DNA of 64,000 nt, taken from Hydra vulgaris (lineage: Eukaryota; Cnidaria; Hydrozoa; Anthoathecata; Hydridae). This document shows, piece after piece, positions 49,124-59,539 of this stretch. A model generated the notes under the pieces. It ran no database searches, was not told the origin of the DNA, and was given only the letters and a program-made list of their open reading frames with translations. The position numbers were made by a program, and so were the translations under genes. The DNA is taken from assembly GCF_038396675.1 (NCBI RefSeq), contig NC_088927.1:41562501-41626500 (forward strand), given 5' to 3'. Position 1 is the stretch's first letter. Every line of letters begins with the position of its first letter.

Positions 49124-49150
49124 CAGGTTGATTTGACATGGAATGACCCT
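49124..49150 (+). repeat. Probable right terminus of the unclassified transposon
   Basis: CAGGTTGATTTGACATGG then AATGACCCT, whose reverse complement begins GGGTCATTCCATGTC, is a transposon-like end located after the 46950-48046 gene. The left copy was not found in the window. Confidence 0.45.
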
Positions 49151-49461
49151 GGTACTACTGTGAATAAAATGAATAAACAGCTAGACAAAAGTATTTTAGG
49201 AATTATAATTAGTATATTTAAACGACTATTTGAATATGTTACATTATATAAGTAATAAACTGAAGTGTGCACAAATTTTTTATTTTTACAGATTTAAATG
49301 TTTTATATTAATAGTTTTTCATACAAATGTTGGTGTATATCTTAAAAAACTGTGTTTCTCTCATTTATATTCATTAATATTCATTTATATGTTGCATGTT
49401 CAAAAATAAAAACAATTTGTAGTTTGTTTTTCAAAGTTGATAAACATCTGATACAAGGTGT

Positions 49462-50810
49462 CAGATATACTTTGTGTGTTATAGCAATCTGATACAAGGT
49501 GTCAGATTATTAAAAACCTCAATGTTTGTGTTAAGGTTATCTAAGTAAAGCCATGATTCAAGCAGGGATGCGGAGTCCCAAAAGGACTCCGGATTTATAT
49601 GTCACAAAAAGATTACTTTAAGCATTGTGAATTTCAAAATAGGTATCACAGATGTAATGATTGCTCAGTTTTATGGGTTTTTATTAAAATATTTGTGCTG
49701 GCAAACATAAAAACAAATGTACATTGTTTCATTTTATTTCTGAAAATCCTTATGCATTTTGATTATATCTTGATTTCAGAAATTATATTTGTTCAAATTA
49801 ATTAAATATATTTTTTAGACTTTGATTTTATTTATATCATTTTAAGATATTTTCATATAACCTTCATAAAAAAGATAAGACATTCAATATATGGAAATAA
49901 TTTATTTCTATTAGTTTTTATAAATATTATCTGTTATACAAATATAAATAGGGTGACACTTTTCCTAATGTTATGCTTTTTATTTTCTTTAATAAATTAA
50001 GATGAAGATGCATATAGTTTCTCTATTGGTTTAAGGTTAAGTTATTATATTGGTTTAAGAATTAATTGTTCTATTGGTTTAAGATTAAGTTAAGGTTAGC
50101 TATTTAATCCACAACATATCTAAAGCTAGGCTGTTCAACAAGCTAATCAAATTACAGTGTGTGTAGATTTATGAAATAGAATTTAAAAATTGAATGAAAA
50201 TAGAACGTATATGATAAATTGATAGGACAGTAGTAACTTTTTATTTTTGTTCTTTAGGTGTTGGCAGGCTGTACTTGACAACTTACTTTCCTGCAACGAA
50301 ATCAAAAGAACCTTCAACTACAAACCAATTAAAATAATTTTTAAAGCAGCATTTTATTAAAAGAATTTTCCCTTTATTTTATTTACTAATTAGATTACTT
50401 ATATTTCATTATTTCCTTAAATTATTTATGGAGATTTTTGGATTTTAATTTTGGTGTTTTACAAAACTTTAGGTTTAAAAAATTATTTTACATACAGATT
50501 TTGAAGTACAATTATAATTGGAATGTCCAATTCTTATAATATTTTTTCTGTAAATATCAATTTGATATTATGTTCTCAATGGGAAAGTATAATTTTAACA
50601 TATAATTAAAAAAATGGTAGGATGAGGTACATAAACATACGCTTTGTTTTCCTATAAATAAAATTCAAGTTTAGCGCAAAATGTCTGTACCGATAGAAAC
50701 CACTCGCAAAAACTTTAGATATTGATTGGTTTATTCTACTTACTATTACTGTAAGTGTAAAAACACGCGCAAACTGACAATCGAAGATTTTTGAACAAAA
50801 ATTAACGCCC
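49462..50810 (+). repeat. Dispersed repeat, copy B
   Basis: Matches copy A (31884-34049) in direct orientation but lacks its 154-bp MITE and the ~680-bp extra segment. It has a ~55-bp segment around 49563-49618 (with GGAGTCC/GGACTCC) not found in A. Confidence 0.85.
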
Positions 50811-51559
50811 TGATAGCTGCAACATATATATAACAACAATATAACAAATATAGCTGAAACGTATAGATAACAACAAGCATATAATCAGTTTGTTAATATG
50901 CAAAAGTACTGAAGCAACTAACATCATCCTGGAAAGTTCCTGGTCAAAATAACGTTTTTAAGAAAGGTAATAAATCTATAACTAAATAGGATGGAGGCAG
51001 GGGGGAAGGGGTAGATAGAGGAAAAATAAAATTCAAATAGGTGGTGGAGATCTAAAACTTCGATATTTTTACCAAATATTGAGGTATGAAAAAATCGATT
51101 ATTTAAATCGATTACTTCTTGGGTGCTGAAACAGTTGTTTTCCTCCTATTTTTAAATCGCAAAGACGCATTTTTTACTTGCCGTTGGAATAATTATACTA
51201 GAAACACTGTAACACTATTTAAAAGTACTTTCAGCTTCGTAAAATAAAATACACCTCTTTGAATTAATATAAGTCACGGACACTTTTTGACTATTTTGTT
51301 CTAGTGGGCACGTAATTAAAAAGACATTTTTTAAACGTTTAAAAGATGTTAAAAAACGTCTTTATTGCGTCACGTGCCCATTGGGTTAAAATGGTTAAAA
51401 ACGTCAATTTCTAAAGTTAGCTTAAAATAGAATTTGCAGAAAATACTCTATTTCTAAAAGTATTAGACAAGAAATTAATTATCAAGAATTAATAGAATAT
51501 ATGTTTTTATTGTAGGTTAGCTTAGAGAAAAAAAATAAGCTTGGTTTTAAAAAGAAAAA
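50811..51559. other. Spacer with a GGGCACGT hairpin
   Basis: 51302-51384 has inverted ends (TGGGCACGTAATT and ACGTGCCCA) and AAAGACATTTTTT/AAAAAACGTCTTT arms, a small foldback. Elsewhere there is an AGG-rich patch near 50992-51020. No gene seen. Confidence 0.6.
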
Positions 51560-52150
51560 TGGAAAATCAACAGGCAAAAAATGATGTTTTAAAAACATTT
51601 GGTAAAATATCAGCATTTTTTAAAACAGAAAAAAAATTATTATTTCAAGACAATCATTCTCAAGACAATAATGAGAGACGAATATTACTGATGCTTCTAC
51701 ACTGAAAATCGCTTTTTTAGTGCCTTTCACATACCTTTCTTGTGGCGTCATCTGGTAAAGATATTTTGGACGAATCAGAAGCGTTACAATTGACATTTTG
51801 ATTAATTGAGATTTGATTCTATAAGCCAAATTACTAAAGTACTTTTAATTCACACCGCAGCGTCACCTAGCTTTTCCGACATTATTGAAGCACGCTTCAC
51901 TTTTTTAATTTTACCGATGGCGACAGCTACAGCAAAACGAGGTTTTTCAAACGGAAGTTAATAAAAACACATAAGAAAGAGCATATCACAACATTGTCTT
52001 AACTCTTTGACCACTATATTGATTGAGAAAACAAAAACTTGCCAACTTAATCTGGGTAAATTGATTGATCGATTTTCAAAAGAAAAAGCAAAAAAAAAAA
52101 TTCAATCTATGTGCCAGAAATTAGAAATGCCTATAAGTTGTGAATAAACT
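51560..52150 (+). pseudogene. hAT transposase tail, heavily decayed
   Basis: 51560-51700 has a short Lys-rich start. At 51880-52130 the dimerisation block is recognisable as FLILPMATATAKRGFSNGS with KKHIRKSISQHCLNSLTT and GKLIDRFSKEKAKKK in shifting frames. The usual ERSFS has become KRGFS. Most of the core is missing. Confidence 0.5.
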
Positions 52151-53024
52151 TAGTTTTAAATAAATTTTTTATTAAGTAGATTAAAATCATAAAGGTTATA
52201 AACATATGGAGAAGTGAAACAAAAGTTACTTTGTTCATAATAAAAGAATGTAAACATAAACGGAAACACCAAATCAGATTGGAAATCATAGTGAACTCAT
52301 GGTTTTTTTCCAAAGAAAGACGTTAAATGATAATTTGAATAAGAATTACTAACCTTATACTTTACTTTTATTTTCCTATTACATTATTAACACTTTGGTA
52401 TCTTCAAATTGGACATTAGAAACATATGAGACTTTTCTATTCCATATCGTGTATAACCTCTTTGATTTAAGCACAAAATTTTTTTACTTTTTTTCAACTA
52501 ACTTCAAGAAAAGAGGGGGCGCAGCACTTTTACATGCCCCAAGCACTAGATACGTAGCCACACAACTTTTTTTTCATATATTTTGCTTTTCATACAATAA
52601 TATAAAAAAAATTATTCCATAAAAAAAAGAAAATATATATTTATAAAAACAGACAGGGGCTTAAAGAAGATATCGATAACCAGAGTCACTACAATCATTT
52701 CATTGAGCCCCTATGTGAGCTTTAACAAGTGCAAAGAAAATAAAGTTATTATATTAAAATAAAAAAAATAAAAAAACTCCGTTAAAATCTTTAAAAAAAT
52801 AACAAAGCTCCTTAAAGAAAAAAAAAAAAAAAGTAAAGAAAAAAAGACAATAATAGGAATAAATCCCTTTGAATATCAAAAAATTAGGTTAAAAAACGAT
52901 AGTGTATATTAAAAAAGCAATAGTGTATAAGTTAAGTTTCAAAGCTGTCATTTGATTTCAAAATTTCTTTTTTTATATAAAACTTAAATGAACTTACTGT
53001 TTTCACCATATTGATGTGGTTATT
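52151..53024. other. No gene seen
   Basis: AT-rich with A-runs (52740-52850). A short GC patch near 52515-52555 is not explained. Confidence 0.5.
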
Positions 53025-53640
53025 TTAAAACCTGTTCCATATCTTAGGCCCTCGATATGTTATACTATATTCTTTGTATTTAGTTAGTTTACGAGGTAGT
53101 CTGTATGTGAGTCTCTCGTTCGATCTCAGAGAATAAGCTATTGTTTTGATTTATTTTAAATTTTGTTTCAAATTTTTTCAGTGTGAGATTTTTTAAAAGG
53201 TAATACATAAAGATCATGTATTAAAATCTATTTATCTCGTATACATTCATCATCTTCATTTCCCTCATAAATGGCTTTGCATGCTCAAATTTGTTTTTCC
53301 CGTATGTAATTCTGCAAGCATTTTTTTGTACACTAAATATCCTTTTAAGTTTAGAGGGTTGTGTGCTTACCCACACAGTCTAAAATATACTTTGAGTATT
53401 AATTAAAGGACTAACTCTATACATTATACTAATAGCTTTTTTAATTTTTGATTCAATGTATTTTATGTGGGAAAGCCAAGATAACTTTTTATCTAAATAG
53501 ACTCTTTGGTCTTTAAACATTCTTGTTTTTAAATTTGTTTACTATTTATAGAAAGAAATGGTAATTTAAGTGGCAGGTTTTCTTCCTGCGTTTTTTTATA
53601 AAATAATGTGTATTGAGTTTTGACTGACAAACTATCACAC
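53025..53640 (-). pseudogene. LINE reverse transcriptase, C-terminal fragment
   Basis: The minus strand reads, in shifting frames, KTQYTLFYKKTQEENLPLKL near 53620-53560, KDQRVYLDKKLSWLSHIKYI near 53510-53450, KLKRIFSVQKNACRITYGK and FEHAKPFMREMKMMNVYEIN near 53350-53220, and finally ITYRGPKIWNRF near 53070-53025. This is the post-polymerase region of a CR1/L2-like LINE, 5' truncated. It is a different copy from 43190-46745 and in the opposite orientation. Confidence 0.7.
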
Positions 53641-54290
53641 TTTGTTTTGAAAACCATTTGACCTAAACATGAACGCAAGATGGCAAAGCAAACTATCAAT
53701 ATTTAGATCAAATTTATTTAGATCATTTAGATTTATTTATATTTTATATTTTTTTAGCTTTACTTAAACTTCTAACTACTCATTTTGTTCTGTTTACTTT
53801 TTAAAATAAGATAACATATGATATGAGCCAAGAACAGCCATGCCAATCAGTACTCCTGGGTGTAGGTAAAATAAACTTCTATTAAGAGAATATTTATTAC
53901 GGGTGGTAAAGAAGTTCAGTTGTAAAAAACTGTGACTTACTAGTTAGATTGCTTGCCTTAGAAACAATACCATTAAACTTGGGCCCGAACTTGGCCCAAG
54001 GCATTGAACTTGGATTATATTTTGGGTTCATCGATGATTTTAGAAGGTTGTGGTGTTCCTATTTATAAGTATGATAGAATAAGGATTTTTTTTTTGTTGG
54101 CTAGTTACTTCTAAATAAAACTAATAAAATGTCTTTATTCAACCAGACTTTCTTAGTAACATAGTTCATACATCCCACGCCACCCCACATCCACTATTCG
54201 TAACAGCTATTTTTATTGTTATTCATTACTATTTAAACTAAAATAAAAAAACAAGGTGCAACTTTTTTAGTTGTTGTTTATATATATATA
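53641..54290. other. No gene seen
   Basis: AT-rich, with a GGGCCCGAACTTGGCCC patch near 53981-53997 (palindrome-like). No coding signal. Confidence 0.5.
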
Positions 54291-55693
54291 TAGTTGTGGC
54301 CAAAAGTCTGTTGTATGCTCAAATATAACTGTATTTTGCGTCATTTTGCTGTTTTAAGCTTGTTGAAAGCCTAGAAATGAACCAAAAAGCTGTTTGTTTT
54401 ATTGATTGAATTTATTGAGATTACCTTTTATTTTAAAAAATGAAATAGTTTCATTTCTTATTTGTTTACGTTGTGTTCTTTGTTTACTTTAGATCAAAAC
54501 TTTTATACCAAAAATGGGATTTTCACATAAAAATTGTGGTCAGATTGTTACATTAGCTAACTCGGGTTCAACACAAGCAGCTGTGGCACAACATCTTATT
54601 GTTTCCCAGCAAGTTGTTTTATTGACGATGAAAAGTTGGCGAGAGACAGGTGATGTGAAATCAAAATGTCAAACCGGACACTCTAAGGTTACATTTCCTG
54701 CTTCAGCCGAGCGATAAAACAACACGTGTTAAAGAATCCAATGATATCATCCTTTGCCATAGCAACTCAACTGCCACACAGAGTTAGTGCAAGAACCATT
54801 CGATGACATTTAAGTTACACTTTTAATCTAAAAGCGTACCAAACTGCACGAAAATCGCTGTTATCGAAGAAGAACGTTCGTGATAGATTAATTTTTTGCA
54901 GGAAATTCAAACATTACACTAGTGAAATGTGAAATGAAGTAATGTTTAGTGATGAAAGTAACAGAAGTTGTTTTCTGCAGCACCAAGATATATTCGCCGT
55001 CCTGCCAATAAAAGATTTGATTCAAAGTTTTGCATACGAACTGTTAAACATTCACCATACTTTATGGTATGGGGCAGCTTCTCAGCGTCTGGCCGAGGCT
55101 CCCTCTACTTTCTTCCACAAAATACCACATGAGTGCACAGAAATATATTACCATACTGGATGAAAAGCTTTTAACAGTTATGCAAATTCACAACTGCAAA
55201 CTGTTTATGCATGACGGTGCTCCCTTTCATCAAGCTTAGTAAAAAACATCAAGCTTAGTAAAAAATCATCAGCTTTAGTAAAAAACTGGCTTCGGGATCA
55301 TGGGGTTAGGGTTCTAGGTCCATGGCCGGGGCAGAGCTCAGACCTTAAACCCCATCGAAAACTTATGGCATATAATGAAACTAAAGATTGACAAAGAGAA
55401 ACTATCAAATTTAGATGATCTTCGTGCCATCATTACATGTGTGTGGTGCACAGACATAACTGTTGATGTTTGTAAAAATCTCGTAAATTCTATGCCTGCG
55501 AGAGTCGCCGAAGTAATTAAGAATAAGGGACAGTGCAACAGATATTAGTGAGATGTAAAATTGAACTATATTACTGTTATGTAATTTTAAATAACGTCTT
55601 CATAAACTGTGAGATGTGTTAGAGACACTGTGTCCGTTTAAACTTTGAATTTGTTGAAAAAACATGAATACAACAGACTTTTGGTCACAACTG
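54291..55693 (+). mobile_element. Tc1-type transposon with both ends
   Basis: Left tip TAGTTGTGGCCAAAAGTCTG and right tip (reversed) CAGTTGTGACCAAAAGTCTG match for about 27 bp, continuing into TTGTAT. TA repeats flank both, consistent with TA target duplication. Length 1.4 kb is usual for Tc1 elements. It holds a single transposase gene with frameshifts. Confidence 0.85.
54514..55548 (+). pseudogene. Tc1 transposase, frameshifted
   Basis: The 345-codon span is the normal length for Tc1. 54514-54717 encodes the N-terminal helix-turn-helix (GFSHKNCGQIVTLANSGS, SWRETGDVKSK). A frameshift near 54705 leads to SARTIRRHLSYTFNLKAYQ. VMFSDESNRSCF (about 54940) has the first Asp; FMHDGAPFHQA (about 55210) the second; LNPIENLWHIMKLKI (about 55345) carries the catalytic Glu. 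The frame is open from there to TAG at 55546-55548. A short CATCAAGCTTAGTAAAAAA repeat (three copies, about 55228-55287) directly follows the second Asp and breaks the spacing of the DD34E region. Confidence 0.8.
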
Positions 55694-57005
55694 TATATAT
55701 ATAATTTTAATAAAAAAAGAAAAAATGACATATAAAAATCAACCAAGTTATATAACAAAGTGCTACTAGCTTTTTTGTTTATGTTTTTTTACAATTAATA
55801 TAAACGAAAACAAATATTGATACTTTTGCAGTTTTATCTGATATTTGAGATGAAAAACATTTAGTAAAATATATAGCAGTTTGATAACTTATTACATGTA
55901 GCTCCTGATAAAGAATCCAATGAATGAACAGCAACCAACCTTGTATTTTGAAGGTATTAAGAAACGTATTTTTCTTTTAGTGATGTTCTAGTCTTTTAAT
56001 GGATTAGAAGTTGTTGAAAAGAGTTAAAAGTTCAGTTCACTGATTCTTATTACAAAATTGAATTTTCTGTACTTATTAAATTACATAGGAGTTTTCTACA
56101 TAGTTTAAATTATTTTATGATAAAGTACAGCTGTTACAATTTTTTTTTTTAATTTGTTTATTAAACTAATCGTTGCTGCTGTGGCAATTACTTTTTCGAT
56201 TAATTTGAATTTACTTAACAATTTTTTTTTTAAATCTATGGAAAAACAGTTTTCTTATATGGATCTTATCAGAATAATGTTAAAACTTATAGCAATTAGT
56301 AGATTACTACATAATGATTGGTAGATAAACTAACTTGTTAATCTACCAATGATTAAGAAAATATACTTAATGATTGGTAGATTAACTAACCCAACCTATT
56401 ATTAAGATTGAATATTATCTGTCTTATAAAACGGTTTATTTTTTTACGGTTTTATGTTAGGTCTGCTTTTTTTTTAAGTAGTTTTTCCATAAAACCATAG
56501 AAATTTTTGACAATAAATGTATTAGTATTTATTAGTTTAAGCAGCTATTGCGTAGAATCAAGGGACCGTAATTTCAATGCCTTCTCGGGTCATATTATTT
56601 GCCACACTGGTAAGGAAGGAGGAAGAGCATTTTACAAACTTCCTTGTAAAATGCTCTTCCACCGCGTTTACTGACAAAACAGTTAGGGCTTTTACGAGCA
56701 TCTTACTAAGTTGACATAGTACATCTAAGGACGTTAAAGGCTCACTGACCAGGGTATATTATTAGTTTACATTGTTTAATAAGCATTCGACGTCTTGAAG
56801 CCTCAAATTTCAAAAGTCTTTTTGGGACGCTTTCCGTACGTCTTTAAAAATTGTTGTATTAAATTTATCTGGGTTCATTAAAAAAACGGTCTGAACGTTC
56901 CAAGTGGGTGTTTTTTAAACGTAAAAAATCCTCGTTAAAAATTTTGAAAAACAAATGAAAGTTAAAAAAAGTTATTTAAAAGCAATAAACATAATTCTTT
57001 TATTG
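55694..57005. other. Spacer with perfect hairpins
   Basis: TAATGATTGGTAGAT lies at 56312-56326, its inverse at 56341-56355 and a direct copy at 56368-56382. A perfect 17-bp stem GGAAGAGCATTTTACAA spans 56621-56637/56644-56660 with loop ACTTCC. No gene seen. Confidence 0.6.
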
Positions 57006-57011
57006 TTTATT
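57006..57011 (-). terminator. AATAAA polyadenylation signal (candidate)
   Basis: AATAAA on the minus strand, about 210 nt after the stop of the small secreted-protein gene. Confidence 0.4.
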
Positions 57012-57222
57012 TATACTTATTTAAAACTAATCATACAATTTTAAATAATTCAACTTTTTTTAACACAAAAAGTTTAAACTTTCGAATATACATTTGTTAA
57101 TAGTGAAATTTACTTTATAAAATTATTTAATATTAATTATGCCAATTAAAATTATGTTATAATATACAGCTATTTACATATACAATTATGTCAAATAATT
57201 CTTTAATTCATTAACTATGTGA

Positions 57223-57662
57223 CTATTTGGTCGGTTTACTGGTTGTCTCTATTTTTCGGTCTTGTCTTTTTCCTGGCAGCCTTGACTGAAACAATTTGCC
57301 TAACTTATCAACAAACTCTGTGATTTTTGTATCTAAATTATAAAGGTAAATACAACTGTAAAAAAATATAAAACAATATAAATAATATAAAATTATAATA
57401 ATAAAAGTTTATAGTAATCATTTCAAATTTAGAGAAATATTTACAGTAAAATTCAAAACAGGAATTATAGTAAAAAAACTTTCAAAATAATATCACTTTA
57501 AACTAAAAGCCTAACTTGCACTAACTTTTTAATATTAAATCTACCTTTGCTAACATATGGATCAAAGCAACCACTCCATCTGAAATATTCACAGTTTGTT
57601 GTTGCAAAAGAAAGCATTACAAAGTTGAATAAGATTAAAGTTAGAAATATGGCACCTGTCAT
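57223..57662 (-). CDS. Small secreted protein, candidate peptide precursor (2 exons)
   Basis: Exon 1 runs 57662-57545 (ATG at 57662) and exon 2 57332-57223 (TAG). The 212-nt intron has a GTAGAT donor and TTTAG acceptor. The joined frame is 75 residues with no defect. Residues 1-20 form a signal peptide (TGAIFLTLILFNFVMLSFA), probably cut after Ala20. The mature part has two cysteines, C24 and C32, enclosing EYFRWSG, which could form one disulphide loop. An amphipathic stretch with EFVDKLGKLFQSRLP ends at G60-K61-R62. Gly-Lys-Arg is the classic dibasic cleavage plus C-terminal amidation signal, which would leave a Pro-amide end. A basic tail of 13 residues follows. A TATA box lies 60 bp upstream. 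I recognise no family; neuropeptide-like hormone or defence peptide are guesses. It differs from its surroundings in being intact. Confidence 0.65.
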
Positions 57663-57720
57663 TTTAGAAAACTAAATTTAGACCTCTTAACTGTTTGTAA
57701 CAATGAGGTATTAAAATTGT

Positions 57721-57732
57721 TTTTATATATGG
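57721..57732 (-). promoter_or_regulatory. TATA box of the small secreted-protein gene
   Basis: CCATATATAAAA on the minus strand, with CCTCATTGT (an initiator-like TCATT) at about 57695-57703, some 20-30 nt downstream, then about 35 nt of leader to the ATG. AAATTTAG just before the ATG could alternatively be a trans-splice acceptor. Confidence 0.45.
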
Positions 57733-58284
57733 TATCCAAATTATAATAATTAATTGGTATACTGGTACTGGGTACAACAAAAGTTTGTAAAATAACATTA
57801 AAATAAAACAACCAATGGCAGTGTGTTTACTTTGTATATTTTATACTGCATAACTTAACCTCGTGAAAGCTCCACGTGCTGTATATCATGTATATATTAT
57901 AAACTTAAAAAAATTTATTAATAAGGGATTCAATATGTTTACTTTTATAAGTTGAAAATTTTTATATTCGTCATTTGGTATTATATACTCTGTTATGTGC
58001 ATTAAAACTAATTTTCTTGAAATTAATTAAGCAATTTATTAAAGACATGTACTTGTAGTAACAGAAAAGTTTAAATTCTATTTCCAAAGTGATCAGTAGT
58101 CATGGATTGGTAACATGATTTTTTAGTGTGTTTTATTATCTTAATGATTTATTACTCGCATGTGTTTTTTAGCTTACAAGTAAAAAAGTCTAAAACAAAA
58201 ATAAAAAAATTTAAAGTATATGCATTCTTAATAATGTCATGTGATTGGCAAGTCACCGAATTTTGATTTAAATATTTATTTAAC

Positions 58285-58364
<80 letters not shown>

Positions 58365-59539
58365 AAATATTTACCAACACAACGTTGATAATCAAATACT
58401 TAAATAACAAAATCTATATTTTTCTTTTTCATTTTTGGAAAATTTGTCGATTATATCATCAATAGATATAATAATACGCCTGTGAACATGCAGCGAGCCA
58501 AACCCATTAATCATTTGAGTATTAGGTTTTAGAAAGTATTTAACATTGACAAACTAAAAAGAAAACGTCTAACAATATGGTCTCTAGGGCTTTACTTTCT
58601 AAAACCTGCCATTTTTAAAAGCAGCAAAAACGCTTAATACCCAGAAGTAAAATTCGTCAGAAAATTTTTTTCATAAAAATTGATGAGCCATTCATTTATT
58701 AATTTATGCTTCATAAATTTAAATTGTAAGGTTTTTTGTTAGTTAAAGGTTAATCTGGTGTGTTTTATAAATGTTAGGAATACGTCAGTCTTAAAAGACT
58801 TATAACAAACATGTAAAACAAAAATTTGAAACAGTTCTAGCCAAATCTAGAAAAAGAAAACAAGAATAATTATTTATAGAAAACAAATACATTATGAAAT
58901 GTACCGAACCATGAAATATCAATCTTGTAACTATTTTAAAACCAATAATTTGACATTGTTTATGCGCGATTGAAATATATGAAGGAAATAAGTTTTTTAA
59001 ACTCAATTTTAGTTTAGTTCAAATATATGAAATACAAAAGATTCTTTTAATTTTTTAGATTTTACAATGCAAAATGTTCATTGAATTATCAAAGACAATT
59101 ATAAGAAAGTTGTTTTCACTATTAAACAACACTAAGCTAAATTTTCATTCTCGATATTCGAATTTATAAGAAATTACAAGTAATTATTAATCACTTCTTT
59201 AAATATTTAAAAATGCATTTATTTAATTGATTTTTAGTATATTAAATAATTTATATGGATATAAAAAAAATTTCACAAGAAACAATTTTTCAAAAAAAAT
59301 AACAATTGTTTAAAGTATTTTCAATAGTTTATTCGATAAAAAAATTATTACTTGACAAAAAAAAATTATTGAAAATTATTACTTGAAGGAAAAAAACAAT
59401 TAAAAAATACTTTCATAAAATATTAGGGAGCAAACAAGGAATTTTTTATATGGGGATTGTTACGGAAAGATTTTTTTTGCTTTTTTTTTTTGAAATTTTT
59501 TCGTGGAAATTGTTGCCCTGGTGTTGTTGCCCAACAGGG
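57733..59539. other. Spacer with (TA)n and a weak inverted repeat
   Basis: (TA)n spans 58287-58361. TTAGGTTTTAGAAAGT at about 58523 pairs with ACTTTCTAAAACCTG at about 58600, a possible miniature foldback. The minus-strand open frame at 58800-59006 resembles no family. No gene seen. Confidence 0.55.
58287..58361. repeat. (TA)n microsatellite
   Basis: About 75 bp of TA dinucleotides ending in CACA. Confidence 0.95.
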
